A stretch of 64,000 bases of DNA from Sphingomonadaceae bacterium (GTDB lineage: Bacteria; Pseudomonadota; Alphaproteobacteria; Sphingomonadales; Sphingomonadaceae): NCBI GenBank assembly GCA_947453945.1, contig CANGJB010000005.1:31352-95351 (forward strand). The letters run 5' to 3'. Positions 1-8,143 of the stretch are shown in pieces. The notes beneath the pieces were generated by a model. The model had not been told where the DNA came from, ran no database searches, and was given only the letters and a program-made list of their open reading frames with translations. The translations under genes and the position numbers were made by a program. Position 1 is the stretch's first letter; each line of letters opens with the position of its first letter.

Positions 1-269
1 TGCCGCCGATTGCCGATGCGGTGGGGGACCGGCTGACCGTGCTGGCGGACGGCGGGGTGCGTTCGGGCCTCGATGTGGTGCGGATGCTGGCGCTGGGCGC
101 GAAGGGCGTGCTGCTGGGCCGGGCCTGGGCCTATGCGCTGGCGGCGGGCGGCGAGGCGGGCGTTACGAAAATGCTGGGCCTGATCGAAGCGGAAATGCGC
201 GTGGCGATGGCGCTGACAGGGGTGACGCGGGTGAGCGATATCAGCCGGGACAACCTTGCAAGCCAATAG
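1..269 (+). CDS. lldD: FMN-dependent L-lactate dehydrogenase, C-terminal part
   Basis: Only the last ~89 codons are in the window; the frame is open from base 3 and the true start lies upstream. The visible part carries the [20 protein letters not shown] and [14 protein letters not shown] segments, the phosphate/FMN-binding end of the TIM barrel in the lactate/glycolate oxidase family. The tail ([18 protein letters not shown]) matches lldD-type proteins. The family oxidises L-lactate to pyruvate and feeds electrons to the respiratory chain at the inner membrane. The GTG at 21 is internal. Glycolate oxidase or another hydroxy-acid oxidase is possible but less likely given the tail. Confidence 0.85.
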   Translation, partial: PPIADAVGDRLTVLADGGVRSGLDVVRMLALGAKGVLLGRAWAYALAAGGEAGVTKMLGLIEAEMRVAMALTGVTRVSDISRDNLASQ

Positions 270-330
270 AATTTGGCTGGGTGCAGGCGGCGGGGGTTGA
301 GTTTGTGGTGGCGGGGTAGGTTCTTGGCTG

Positions 331-363
331 CTCTGGATTGCTTCGTTGCGCTCGCAATGACGA
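331..363 (-). repeat. Dispersed palindromic repeat, family A, copy 1
   Basis: A 33-base unit running CTCTGGATTGCTTCG to CTCGCAATGACGA. It is an inverted, slightly shortened copy of the repeats at 404-442 and 766-803. The core is GCAATGACG/CGTCATTGC next to GCTTCGT, a repeat type common between genes in alphaproteobacteria. Confidence 0.85.
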
Positions 364-403
364 GATCCGGGGGAAGTGCTTCGAGTTTGGCATTACCCCA
401 CAT

Positions 404-442
404 TCGTCATTGCGAGGAGCGCAGCGACGAAGCAATCCAGAG
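404..442 (+). repeat. Dispersed palindromic repeat, family A, copy 2
   Basis: A 39-base unit starting TCGTCATTGCGAGGAGCGC and ending GAAGCAATCCAGAG. It ends two bases before the likely start codon of the GIY-YIG gene (445) and is inverted relative to the copy at 766-803 on the other side of that gene. Confidence 0.9.
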
Positions 443-444
443 CG

Positions 445-744
445 ATGCAGCGCAACTTTCAGCCGGCGGTCTACATCATGGCCTCGCAGCGTAACGGGAC
501 GATTTACGTCGGTGTGACCAGCAATCTGGGACAGCGGGTGTGGCAGCACCGTGACGGTGTGGCGGATGGTTTCACCAAACAGCATGGTTGCAAGATGCTG
601 GTTTGGTTTGAACTATATGCGACGATGGAGCACGCCATTCTGCGCGAGAAGAAGCTCAAGGGCGGGTCGCGGCGAAAGAAGCTGGCGGTGATCGAGGTGG
701 GAAATCCGGCTTGGCGGGATTTGTTTGCGGAGATTTGTGCTTAG
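445..744 (+). CDS. GIY-YIG nuclease superfamily protein
   Basis: A 99-residue protein. The N-terminus has AVYIMASQRNGTIYVGVTSNL, where VYI and YVG stand for the GIY and YIG strands, followed by the helix Arg in LGQRVWQHRDG. The family (UPF0213/YhbQ-like single-domain proteins) has a nuclease fold; its cellular role is usually unknown. I chose ATG 445 because codons further upstream in this frame are encoded by the flanking repeat. No ribosome binding site is clear, since the repeat occupies that position. The gene stands alone, with a family A repeat two bases upstream and another 21 bases downstream in opposite orientation. Confidence 0.75.
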   Translation: MQRNFQPAVYIMASQRNGTIYVGVTSNLGQRVWQHRDGVADGFTKQHGCKMLVWFELYATMEHAILREKKLKGGSRRKKLAVIEVGNPAWRDLFAEICA

Positions 745-765
745 GTCTGTCGTTGCACTTACCTG

Positions 766-803
766 CTCTGGGTTGCTTCGTCGCTGCGCTCCTCGCAATG
801 ACG
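766..803 (-). repeat. Dispersed palindromic repeat, family A, copy 3
   Basis: A 38-base unit from CTCTGGGTTGCTTCG to CTCGCAATGACGA. It is the reverse complement of copy 2 with only a few differences and closes the right side of the GIY-YIG gene. It lies between that gene and the convergent alcohol dehydrogenase. Confidence 0.9.
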
Positions 804-844
804 AGGGTTTGGGGCAGGAGATGGGCGAGACATCAGACGCCCAA

Positions 845-1885
845 TCAATCCGGCGTCAGCACCATCTTGAGCGCGCCAGCCTCGCGGGCTTCGAACAGGC
901 GGTAGGCTTCGGCGCCTGCGCTCAGCGGCATGCGGTGGGTGATCGTGCGTTCGGGTTTCAGGCGGCCAGATTGGACGAGCGGGAACAGCGCCGGGAGTTC
1001 TTCGGGCACCGAACACGTGCCGATGCGGAAGGTGAGGCCGGCAGCGAAGGCGCGTTCCAGCGGGAAGGCGAAGCGGCGCGATTGCTGGACGCCGATGACC
1101 GAGACAGTGCCGCGCGGGCGCACCAGCCGCAGCGCGAAATCGACCGTTGCATCGCTGCCGACGACTTCGACCACGCAATCAAGCTTGCGGCCTTTGGTGT
1201 CTGCCTTGATGCGTTCCAGCGCTTCGTCCGGATGGAGCGTGATGGCGCCGGACGCTTCCGCCATGGCGCGGCGTTCGGGGATCGGGTCTATCGCGTAGAC
1301 CACGTGGGCGCCCATCACGTAGGCGCTTTCCACCGCCATCAGGCCAATGGGGCCGAGGCCGATCACCGCGACCGAACTGCCCGGGCGGATATCGGCCTGG
1401 CGCGCGCCGAACCATGCGGTGGCGAGCGCGTCGGTCATCATCAGCGCCTGATCTTCGCTCACGCCTTCGGGGATCGGGACGGCGTTCATGTCAGCCGCGG
1501 GCACGCGCACGGCTTCTGCCTGCGAGCCTTGCAGGCGGGCGGAGAGGCCGTAGCAGGCGCTGGCATTGAACTCGCAGGTGTGAACCACGCCCGCAAGGCA
1601 CGAGCGGCAGCGGCCGCAGCCGACTGCGGCGGGGAGCATCACGAGATCGCCGACCTTGTGCCGCTGGACCGCGCTGCCGACTTCGACCACTTCGCCCACC
1701 GCTTCGTGGCCGACGCAGAAGCCCTTGTCCTCCGAAAAGCCGTGGCCGTGGTAGATGTGGAGATCCGACCCGCAGATCGAGCAGGCGGTGACGCGCACCA
1801 CGGCATCGGAGAGGGACTGGGGCGCGGGATTGTCCATGCTTTCATAGCGGACATCGCGCGCGCCGTAGTAGCGCAGGGCCTTCAC
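845..1885 (-). CDS. Zinc-dependent alcohol dehydrogenase family protein (MDR)
   Basis: A 346-residue medium-chain dehydrogenase. Catalytic zinc ligands are visible in CSICGSDLHIYHG and GHEAVGEVVEVG. The structural zinc site is CGRCRSCLAGVVHTC (four Cys). The Rossmann motif GLGPIGLM with a following DPIPERR suggests NAD(P) use. The start is GTG 1885, whose GTGA overlaps the stop of the upstream SDR, so the two are translationally coupled. MDR plus SDR in one operon suggests oxidation of a shared alcohol or polyol substrate (inference). Substrate cannot be told from sequence; threonine, sorbitol and aryl-alcohol dehydrogenases all share this layout. Confidence 0.85.
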   Translation of the reverse strand: MKALRYYGARDVRYESMDNPAPQSLSDAVVRVTACSICGSDLHIYHGHGFSEDKGFCVGHEAVGEVVEVGSAVQRHKVGDLVMLPAAVGCGRCRSCLAGVVHTCEFNASACYGLSARLQGSQAEAVRVPAADMNAVPIPEGVSEDQALMMTDALATAWFGARQADIRPGSSVAVIGLGPIGLMAVESAYVMGAHVVYAIDPIPERRAMAEASGAITLHPDEALERIKADTKGRKLDCVVEVVGSDATVDFALRLVRPRGTVSVIGVQQSRRFAFPLERAFAAGLTFRIGTCSVPEELPALFPLVQSGRLKPERTITHRMPLSAGAEAYRLFEAREAGALKMVLTPD

Positions 1886-2634
1886 AGCGTGAGCCCTCCA
1901 TCGACGATCAAGGTCTGCCCCGTGACATAAGCGGCGAGCGGCGAGGCGAGGAACAGCACCGCGCCGGCCATGTCCTCCGGCGTGCCGAGGCGCCCTTGCG
2001 GGATGCGGGCGAGCGAACCGGCGAGGCGGTCCGGGTGCTGGGTGGTGACTTTGGTGAGCTTGGTATCGACGAGGCCGGGGGCGATGCCGTTCACGCGGAT
2101 GCCCTCCCCCGCCCAGGCATTGCCGAGTGTGCGGGTGAGGCTGACGGCGCCGGCCTTGGACGCGGCATAGGCCGGATTGCCGACATTGGCGCCGAAGCCC
2201 GCGACCGAGCTGACGGTGATCAGGCTGCCCCCGGTTGCGGCGAGTTGCGGTTTGAACTTCCGCGCGCAGTTCATCAGGCTGTCGAGATTGACCGCCATGA
2301 CCTTGTCCCACCCCTCACGCGCAAACTCGCCGCGCTTGTAGAGCACGGTGCCCTGGCTGAGGACGAGGACATCGAGGCCCCCGGAAGAATTATCGGCGAA
2401 CGGCAAGGGCGCGGCTTCGATGGCATCGGGATCGGACACGTCTACGCAGGTGTAGCCAAGGCCGGTGAGATCGGAACCTTCGGCGGGATCGTAGTCCTCG
2501 GCGCTGGCGCGCGTGCCCCAGACGTGGACCGCTGCGCCGCGCTGGCGGAAGGCGTGGGCAATGCCGTTGCCGATGCCGCTCGATCCGCCGACGACAAGGA
2601 CCTTGCGGCCGGTGAAATCGGTATCGCCGTTCAT
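1882..2634 (-). CDS. SDR family NAD(P)-dependent oxidoreductase
   Basis: A classical short-chain dehydrogenase of about 250 residues. Cofactor motif VVGGSSGIGNGIA, active-site Ser in LITVSSVAGFG, YAASK (Tyr/Lys pair) and the C-terminal VTGQTLIVDGG are all present. ATG 2634 is preferred over ATG 2640 because AGGAG lies nine bases upstream of it and only three from the other. It is first in a two-gene operon with the zinc dehydrogenase, overlapping it by four bases. The reaction is NAD(P)-linked oxidation/reduction of an unidentified alcohol or ketone. Confidence 0.85.
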   Translation of the reverse strand: MNGDTDFTGRKVLVVGGSSGIGNGIAHAFRQRGAAVHVWGTRASAEDYDPAEGSDLTGLGYTCVDVSDPDAIEAAPLPFADNSSGGLDVLVLSQGTVLYKRGEFAREGWDKVMAVNLDSLMNCARKFKPQLAATGGSLITVSSVAGFGANVGNPAYAASKAGAVSLTRTLGNAWAGEGIRVNGIAPGLVDTKLTKVTTQHPDRLAGSLARIPQGRLGTPEDMAGAVLFLASPLAAYVTGQTLIVDGGLTL

Positions 2635-2829
2635 GCGCATGCTCTCCTGCGGGGCAATTGCGCCCTCTTGCGCGTCCTTTTTGGCAGGGCGCGGCGTGCG
2701 CGCAAGGGGCTGCATCGGCTGTTCATGAAAGTCGATTGAAATATGAACGAATGCCAACAGCGCATTCAGCCTCGTGCCACGGCGAATCAGGCAGCCTGGC
2801 TTCATCGACACCAGTGAAGGGGTAGTACG

Positions 2830-3288
2830 ATGAAGACGATGACCAAGGTTCTCACCACCGCGCTCGCACTCGGCAGCGCAGTTACCATCAGCGGCGCGGC
2901 GAGCGCACAGGACTGGCACGGACCGGGCTATGGCGGCGGCCACGAAAGCGGCTACGACTGGGGCGGGGGCCCGGACGGAAGCTGGCGCGATCGCCAGCCG
3001 GTGGACCGCCGTCTGGCTTACACGACGTGCACGGGCAAGCGGGGATACTGGATGGAAAGCCGGCTGCAGGCGGCGCGCGAGCGAGGCCAGATCGACTGGC
3101 GGACAGCCCGGCGTATCCAGAAGTCTATCGACCGGCTGCAGTGGCGCGAACAGCACGAATGCAGCGAGGGCGACTACCGCGCCGCGACGCGGATAGGCCT
3201 TGAATACGACCGCATCGGCGCGTGGATCGCGCGGGAATCCGCCAGCTATGGGAATGGCAATTGGGGCGGCGGATATTGGCGGCGTTGA
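2830..3288 (+). CDS. Secreted Gly/Arg-rich hypothetical protein
   Basis: A 152-residue protein with a clear signal peptide (MKTMTKVLTTALALGSAVTI..., cleavage after GAASA). The mature part starts with a Gly/His/Trp/Tyr-rich stretch (residues ~28-55). Next comes an Arg-rich helical region (~60-135) with two Cys (TTCTGKR and HECSEGD), and a Gly/Trp tail ends it. GAAGGGG sits upstream of the ATG. I do not recognise a named family; similar small exported proteins with an RDRQPVDRR-like helical segment occur in sphingomonads. It is divergent from the SDR operon, sharing the 195-bp gap 2635-2829. Confidence 0.7.
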   Translation: MKTMTKVLTTALALGSAVTISGAASAQDWHGPGYGGGHESGYDWGGGPDGSWRDRQPVDRRLAYTTCTGKRGYWMESRLQAARERGQIDWRTARRIQKSIDRLQWREQHECSEGDYRAATRIGLEYDRIGAWIARESASYGNGNWGGGYWRR

Positions 3289-3329
3289 TCAGGTGCGCTC
3301 CCCGCAGCCGCCGGGAGCGCATCCCTCCC

Positions 3330-3791
3330 TCAGCCGCGACCACGATAGGGCGCAACCCCCTGATCCGGGAGCCACAGTCCCTCGGGCGGGGGGCCGCTCT
3401 GCCAGAACACATCGATGGGAATGCCGCCGCGCGGATACCAGTAGCCGCCGATGCGCAGCCAGCGCGGCTGCATTTCAGCAAAGAGCCGCTGGCCGACGCC
3501 GACCGTGACGTCTTCGTGGAAACCGGCATGGTTGCGGAACGCGCCGAGGAACAGCTTCAGGGACTTCGATTCCACGATGGTCTCACCCGGCGCATAGTCG
3601 ATCACGATATGCGCGAAATCGGGCTGGCCGGTGACCGGGCAAAGCGAGGTAAACTCCGGCGCGGCAAACCGCACGAGAAACAGCGATCCGGCGCGCGGAT
3701 TGGGCACGTAATCGAGCACGGCCTCCTCCGGCGAGGCAGGCAGGCTGCTGTTCTGGCCGAGGTAGAGCGGGGTGGAGCCGATATCGGTCAT
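3330..3791 (-). CDS. queF: NADPH-dependent 7-cyano-7-deazaguanine reductase
   Basis: A 153-residue type I QueF. Catalytic Cys51 lies in [14 protein letters not shown] and the partner Asp is D58. The QueF signature ESKSLKLF follows at ~74-81, then [10 protein letters not shown]. The enzyme reduces the nitrile of preQ0 to preQ1 with NADPH in queuosine tRNA modification. Length and motifs match the short, unimodular family. It is a single gene, divergent from sseA across 214 bp. Confidence 0.95.
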   Translation of the reverse strand: MTDIGSTPLYLGQNSSLPASPEEAVLDYVPNPRAGSLFLVRFAAPEFTSLCPVTGQPDFAHIVIDYAPGETIVESKSLKLFLGAFRNHAGFHEDVTVGVGQRLFAEMQPRWLRIGGYWYPRGGIPIDVFWQSGPPPEGLWLPDQGVAPYRGRG

Positions 3792-4005
3792 GGCACATCC
3801 TTTCGAGAGCGCGCCAGATACCAGCTTTTGAAAAGAGGGAAACCCACCCCCACGACCACTTGCGAAGGGGCGCGGGGCCGGAACGGCATCCCTCTCATGA
3901 AATGGCGGAATTTCACCATTTTGGGCGTGACGGCGGCAGGGGGCAGGATTAGGCTGCTTTCAAGGACCCGCACAGACGGGCCACACGCAGGACGGAGCTG
4001 AACCC

Positions 4006-4851
4006 ATGGATTCCCTGGTCTCGACCCAGTGGCTCGCGAGCGAGCTGGGCGCGAGTGATCTGCGCATCGTCGATGCCAGCGCTTTTCTGCCCGAGCACGG
4101 GCGCGATCCGGCGCTGGAATATGACGCGTGCCACATACCCGGCTCAGTGTTCATGGACTTGGCGCACCTGAACGATCCCGCGCAGCCGGGGCTGAACATG
4201 CTGCCCGGCGCAGAGCGCTTTGCCAGCCGGATGCAGAGCCTGGGGCTCGGCGATGGCAGCCGCATCGTGCTCTATGACGACAGCCCGGTGAAGACTGCAG
4301 CGCGCGCGTGGTTCATGCTGACGATGTTCGGCGCGGCCAATGTCGCGCTGCTCGATGGCGGGATCGCGAAGTGGAAGGCCGAAGGGCGCCCTTGCGCGCA
4401 AGGACGCGAGACCTTGCGGCACCGCCACTTCACCGTGTGGAGCGATGACCGGCAAGTGCGCTCCAAGGCCGATGTGCTGAGGAACCTGACCGAGCAGACC
4501 CAACTGGTGGTCGATGCGCGCGGGCCGGGGCGATTTACCGGCGATGTGCCCGAAGTAAAGCCCGGCCTTGCCAGCGGGCACATTCCGGGCGCGCGCAATG
4601 TCTATTACGCCAGCCTGTTTCAGCCCGACGGCACGTGGAAAAGCCCCGATGCGATCCGCGGCGTTTTTGAGGCGGCGGGCGTGGACCTTGCCCGCCCGCT
4701 GATTACCAGCTGCGGTTCGGGCGTGACGGCCAACGTACTGATTTTCGCCGCGCATCTGATCGGCAAGACCGATGTGGCGCTCTATGATGGCAGCTGGAGC
4801 GAATGGGGCGCGGACCCGGAAACGCCCAAGGCAACCGGGGCGGCGGCATAG
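4006..4851 (+). CDS. sseA: 3-mercaptopyruvate sulfurtransferase
   Basis: A 281-residue tandem rhodanese. Domain 1 (~4-125) lacks the catalytic Cys. Domain 2 (~150-275) carries Cys236 in the loop CGSGVTA, the signature of mercaptopyruvate sulfurtransferases rather than thiosulfate sulfurtransferases (CRKGVT). Also seen are HIPGSVFMDLAHL and HIPGARNVYY. It moves sulfur from mercaptopyruvate to thiol acceptors or cyanide. No partner gene overlaps it; metC follows after a repeat-bearing gap. Confidence 0.92.
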   Translation: MDSLVSTQWLASELGASDLRIVDASAFLPEHGRDPALEYDACHIPGSVFMDLAHLNDPAQPGLNMLPGAERFASRMQSLGLGDGSRIVLYDDSPVKTAARAWFMLTMFGAANVALLDGGIAKWKAEGRPCAQGRETLRHRHFTVWSDDRQVRSKADVLRNLTEQTQLVVDARGPGRFTGDVPEVKPGLASGHIPGARNVYYASLFQPDGTWKSPDAIRGVFEAAGVDLARPLITSCGSGVTANVLIFAAHLIGKTDVALYDGSWSEWGADPETPKATGAAA

Positions 4852-5114
4852 GGGCTGCCTGGAGTTATCGTCCATTTCCAAGCGATCTCGGCTTTTCTGG
4901 ACGCCGGTTCTGTGACAGATTCATGGCTGGCGTGGAAAGTGGGTCGCACCATAGTCCTTTCCCCCAAACCCGCGTGGGAAGCCCGGCCTGGCTGTGAGTG
5001 CTTCCTCCGGAGAGCGTGGGGAGGCCCGGCTACGCTGTGCCTCCCCCCAATCCTGTCTTTGGTGACAGCCGCAGCCTTTGCCGCGTTCCGTCAGCGAACT
5101 TTCCCTTCCCCGCT

Positions 5115-5137
5115 CACCCTGAGCTTGTCGAAGGGTG
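5115..5137 (+). repeat. Dispersed repeat, family B, copy 1
   Basis: CACCCTGAGCTTGTCGAAGG plus GTG. Its CACCCT/AGGGTG ends can pair. This is a widespread intergenic repeat core in alphaproteobacteria. Confidence 0.8.
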
Positions 5138-5162
5138 GGGCCGCGAGCGCAGCGTTGTGATG

Positions 5163-5191
5163 CTTCGTCCCTCGACAGGCTCGGGATGAGC
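5163..5191 (-). repeat. Dispersed repeat, family B, copy 2
   Basis: CTTCGTCCCTCGACAGGCTC followed by GGGATGAGC. It is a diverged copy in inverted orientation relative to 5115-5137, so transcripts across both could fold together. Confidence 0.75.
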
Positions 5192-5268
5192 TCAGCATGA
5201 GCGGATGGTGGTTTGGTGGGGCGGAGGGATGGATTCCATTCCCCGCAAAATACCCCTAAAGGTGCGCC

Positions 5269-6510
5269 ATGGCTGAACACGACATCGAAAACGCCGGCAC
5301 CGGCACCCGGCTGGTTGGCGCAGGCCGGCGCGCGGCGTGGACGGGGACGGCGGAGCATCCCGGCGCGGTGGTCAATCCGCCGGTCTACCGGGCGAGCACG
5401 CATCTCTATCCCGATATGGCGGCGCTGAGGGCGCATCCGGCCAATGTCGATGGCAATTTCTACTATGGTCGCCGGGGCGCACCGACGCAGTGGGCGCTGG
5501 CCGAGGCGCTGACCGCGCTGGAGCCGGGGGCGGACGGCACCGTGCTCTACCCCTCTGGCGTGGCGGCGATCATGGGCGCGCTGCTCACCGTGCTGCGGCC
5601 GGGCGATGTGCTACTGATGATCGACAACGCCTATGAGCCAAGCCGGGCCATGGGGCGCGGCCTGCTCAAGGATTTCGGCGTGGAGACGCGCTGGTTCGAT
5701 GCCAGTGATCCGGCGGCGTTCGAGGCGGCGATCTGCCCGCGCACCAAGGCGGTGCTGCTGGAAAACCCGGGCAGCCTGACCATCGAGGTCTGCGATGTGC
5801 CGGGGCTTTCCGCCATCGCCAAGGCGCATGGGATGACCGTGGTGCTCGACAACACCTGGGCTTCCCCGCTCGGCTTTCCGGCGCTGGAGCGCGGGGCCGA
5901 TATCGCGATCATGAGCCTGACCAAGCATGTTGGCGGGCATTCGGATGCGATGATGGGCAGCGTCAGCGCGGGGCCGGAATGGCACAGGAAGCTGCGCATT
6001 CGCGCGCAAGGGCTCGGCAATGTCGTCTCTCCCGATGATGCGGCGCTGATGCTGCGCGGCCTGCGCACGATGGGGCTGCGGCTGGCGCAGGAGACGGCCT
6101 CTGCACTGGCGATTGCCGAGTGGCTGCAGGCGCAGCCGGGTGTCGCCAAAGTGCTCTGCCCGATGCTGCAAGGATCACCGGGGCATGCGCTGTGGAAGCG
6201 TGATTTTACCGGCGGCTGCGGCCTCTTGAGCTTTGTGCTGAAGGGCGGCACATCGGCGGCGCGCGATGCGCTCATCGATGCGCTGGCGCTGTTTGGCATC
6301 GGCTATTCGTGGGGCGGGTTCGAGAGCCTGGCGACGCCGGTCGATCCCGCACCGATCCGCACCGCAAGCGCCTGGCCGCTGCCGGGACTGGATGCGGGCG
6401 ACGCGTTCGGCGTGCGGCTTTCCATCGGGCTTGAGGATACGGCCGACCTGATCGCCGATCTGGAACGCGCGCTGGCCGTGTGGAGTACCTTGGGGAGCGC
6501 GGCGACATGA
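5269..6510 (+). CDS. metC: Cystathionine beta-lyase
   Basis: A 413-residue Cys/Met-metabolism PLP enzyme. Key sites: YYGRRGAPT, YPSGVAAIMGALL, LDNTWASPLGF, and the PLP lysine K219 in MSLTKHVGGHSD. It cleaves cystathionine to homocysteine, pyruvate and ammonia in methionine synthesis. GGAFES-type segments (YSWGGFESLATP) favour cystathionine beta-lyase over gamma-synthase. The stop overlaps the start of the mechanosensitive channel gene (ATGA), so the two are probably co-transcribed. Confidence 0.9.
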   Translation: MAEHDIENAGTGTRLVGAGRRAAWTGTAEHPGAVVNPPVYRASTHLYPDMAALRAHPANVDGNFYYGRRGAPTQWALAEALTALEPGADGTVLYPSGVAAIMGALLTVLRPGDVLLMIDNAYEPSRAMGRGLLKDFGVETRWFDASDPAAFEAAICPRTKAVLLENPGSLTIEVCDVPGLSAIAKAHGMTVVLDNTWASPLGFPALERGADIAIMSLTKHVGGHSDAMMGSVSAGPEWHRKLRIRAQGLGNVVSPDDAALMLRGLRTMGLRLAQETASALAIAEWLQAQPGVAKVLCPMLQGSPGHALWKRDFTGGCGLLSFVLKGGTSAARDALIDALALFGIGYSWGGFESLATPVDPAPIRTASAWPLPGLDAGDAFGVRLSIGLEDTADLIADLERALAVWSTLGSAAT

Positions 6511-7454
6511 CCGGGAAGGCCATGACCTGGGCAGGGGTGCGCCGCACGGTGACCGAATGGGCCTCATCGCTCGATGAGCTGGGCTTCGATGTGGGCCGCA
6601 CACATATCTCGCTGTTCAACGCGCTGTGGATGATCTTCGTTGTCATCGCGGTGCTGGTGTTCGGACGCGTGGTGAGCCGGGTTGGGCGGCGCGCAGTACG
6701 CAGCATGAAGGGCCTCGACGGGACGCAGCGCGCGCTCGGCGAGAAGCTGATGACGGTGACGGTGTGGACCATCGCGGTGCTGGTCGGCATCGATGCGGTG
6801 GGCATCAACCTGACGACGCTGACGGTATTCTCTGGCGCGTTCGGCCTCGCGGTGGGCTTTGGCCTCCAGAAGACCTTCGGCAACCTGATTGCGGGCGTGA
6901 TCCTTCTCATGGACCGCTCGATCAAGCCGGGCGACGTGATCGCGGTGACCGACACCAAGGGCAGCACTTTCGGGGTGGTGCACAGCATCGGCGTGCGCGC
7001 GGTTTCGGTGACGACGCGCGACAACCGCGAGATCCTGATCCCGAACGAAATCCTGATGACCACACAAGTGGAGAACTGGTCGTATTCCTCACGGCTGGTG
7101 GGGATCACGATTCCGGTGAGCGTCGCCTATGGCAGCGACCTCGATCTGGCGGAAAAGCTGCTGCTGGAGGCCGCGCTGACCGTGCCGCGCGTGCTGCTCG
7201 ATCCGGAGCCCTCGATCCTGCTCGACGCTTTCGGGCCGAGCGCGATCCAGTTGCTGATCTACATCTCGATCAATGACCCGGAAAACGGCGTAGGCAACGT
7301 GCGGTCGGACGTGCTGAAGGCGGCGTGGCACAAGCTGAAGGACAGCGAGGTTAGCATTCCGCTGCCGCAATCTGACGTGACGCTGCGGGATTCGGATGGG
7401 CTGCGGCGGCTCACCGAGGCACTGGCGGTGCGTGGCGGCGGTGAGCCCAGTTAG
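6507..7454 (+). CDS. MscS family mechanosensitive ion channel
   Basis: About 315 residues. Two hydrophobic spans (~30-50 and ~85-105) precede the pore-lining TM3-like segment FSGAFGLAVGFGLQKTFGNL, then the MscS beta domain (IKPGDVIAV, REILIPNEILMTTQVENWS) and a C-terminal alpha/beta domain. The family opens under membrane tension to release solutes. I chose ATG 6507, which forms an ATGA overlap with the metC stop and has GGGGAG upstream, over GTG 6480. Confidence 0.9.
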   Translation: MTGKAMTWAGVRRTVTEWASSLDELGFDVGRTHISLFNALWMIFVVIAVLVFGRVVSRVGRRAVRSMKGLDGTQRALGEKLMTVTVWTIAVLVGIDAVGINLTTLTVFSGAFGLAVGFGLQKTFGNLIAGVILLMDRSIKPGDVIAVTDTKGSTFGVVHSIGVRAVSVTTRDNREILIPNEILMTTQVENWSYSSRLVGITIPVSVAYGSDLDLAEKLLLEAALTVPRVLLDPEPSILLDAFGPSAIQLLIYISINDPENGVGNVRSDVLKAAWHKLKDSEVSIPLPQSDVTLRDSDGLRRLTEALAVRGGGEPS

Positions 7455-7464
7455 GGGGCTTGCG

Positions 7465-7929
7465 CTACCCGGCCGCGCCCCTTGCCGGACGGTAGACGCG
7501 ATACTCGATCCCAAGCCCCGGCAGGATGCGGCCTTCGCCGACGAAGAACGTGGTGTTGACCCAGCTGTAGCGCGGGTCACCGGTCTCGATCCTCGGATTG
7601 GTGCAGAAGTACTGGTCGGCGAACTCGGTCCCGGTGCCGTTTTCGATCGCGCCCATGACGGCCGCATTCATCTCGAGCAAGCCGAAATACTGCACATAGA
7701 GAAAGGCCCCATCTGGGGTTTCGACTTGCGCGCGAACGTCGACCCGCAAGTAGCCATCGGGCCCGATCAGAGCCCATTCCCCGCCCCCGCGGATGGTTCC
7801 GTTCAGGCGCTCGCCAACCACTTCGCCGCCGCCGATCTCGTAGTACATGCGCGTGCCGATGGGGCCTGCGCCAATCGGCAGGGGCGGCTTCAGACCGGCT
7901 CTGAAGGTGAACTCGTGCACCAGTTCCAT
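7465..7929 (-). CDS. DUF3237 domain-containing protein
   Basis: A 154-residue soluble protein of the DUF3237 (UPF0311) family. The family layout is visible: an N-terminal MELVHEFTFRAGL strand, the central GGEVVGERLNGTIRGGGEWALIGPDGYLRVDVRA block and a terminal GIEYRVYRP strand. The fold is a small beta-barrel of unknown function, often found near aromatic or steroid degradation genes. It is convergent with the channel gene, only ten bases apart. Confidence 0.8.
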   Translation of the reverse strand: MELVHEFTFRAGLKPPLPIGAGPIGTRMYYEIGGGEVVGERLNGTIRGGGEWALIGPDGYLRVDVRAQVETPDGAFLYVQYFGLLEMNAAVMGAIENGTGTEFADQYFCTNPRIETGDPRYSWVNTTFFVGEGRILPGLGIEYRVYRPARGAAG

Positions 7930-8143
7930 TCGGCTTCTCCCCCTGTTTTTTGCCTGATCACATTAACACGTGTGCGAACAGCGAACAGACCAAAACGCTA
8001 GCGCCGGAAGGGGCGGCTAGTTTGGCCGCTTGCCCTCCCCCGCCCCCTCCCGCTTGCGGGTGGGGCTGGGGGTAAAGCTCACCTAGCTGCCCCCCTAGCT
8101 TTCCTCGCTGGCGATTGCGGGGCGCAAGGACCATCTGGCGGCC

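Larger units (their letters stand above)
4852..5268. other. Intergenic gap with a pair of family B repeats
   Basis: This 417-bp gap between sseA and metC holds no credible gene. It contains an inverted pair of short repeats (5115-5137 and 5163-5191) of the CCTGAGCTTGTCGAAGGG type. The last 60 bases should hold the metC promoter and leader; I found no recognisable riboswitch there. Confidence 0.7.

Noticed and set aside
376..444. Longer N-terminus for the GIY-YIG protein (start at 376)
   Set aside because: The added residues are encoded by the dispersed repeat and do not belong to the GIY-YIG fold.
725..1930. A 401-codon plus-strand frame opposite the zinc dehydrogenase
   Set aside because: Shadow of the dehydrogenase; its beginning is encoded by a family A repeat.
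5200..5268. Possible SAM-II riboswitch before metC
   Set aside because: The leader has AAAATACCCCTAAAGG before the start, but I could not place the conserved SAM-II pseudoknot or GCTAAA segment.
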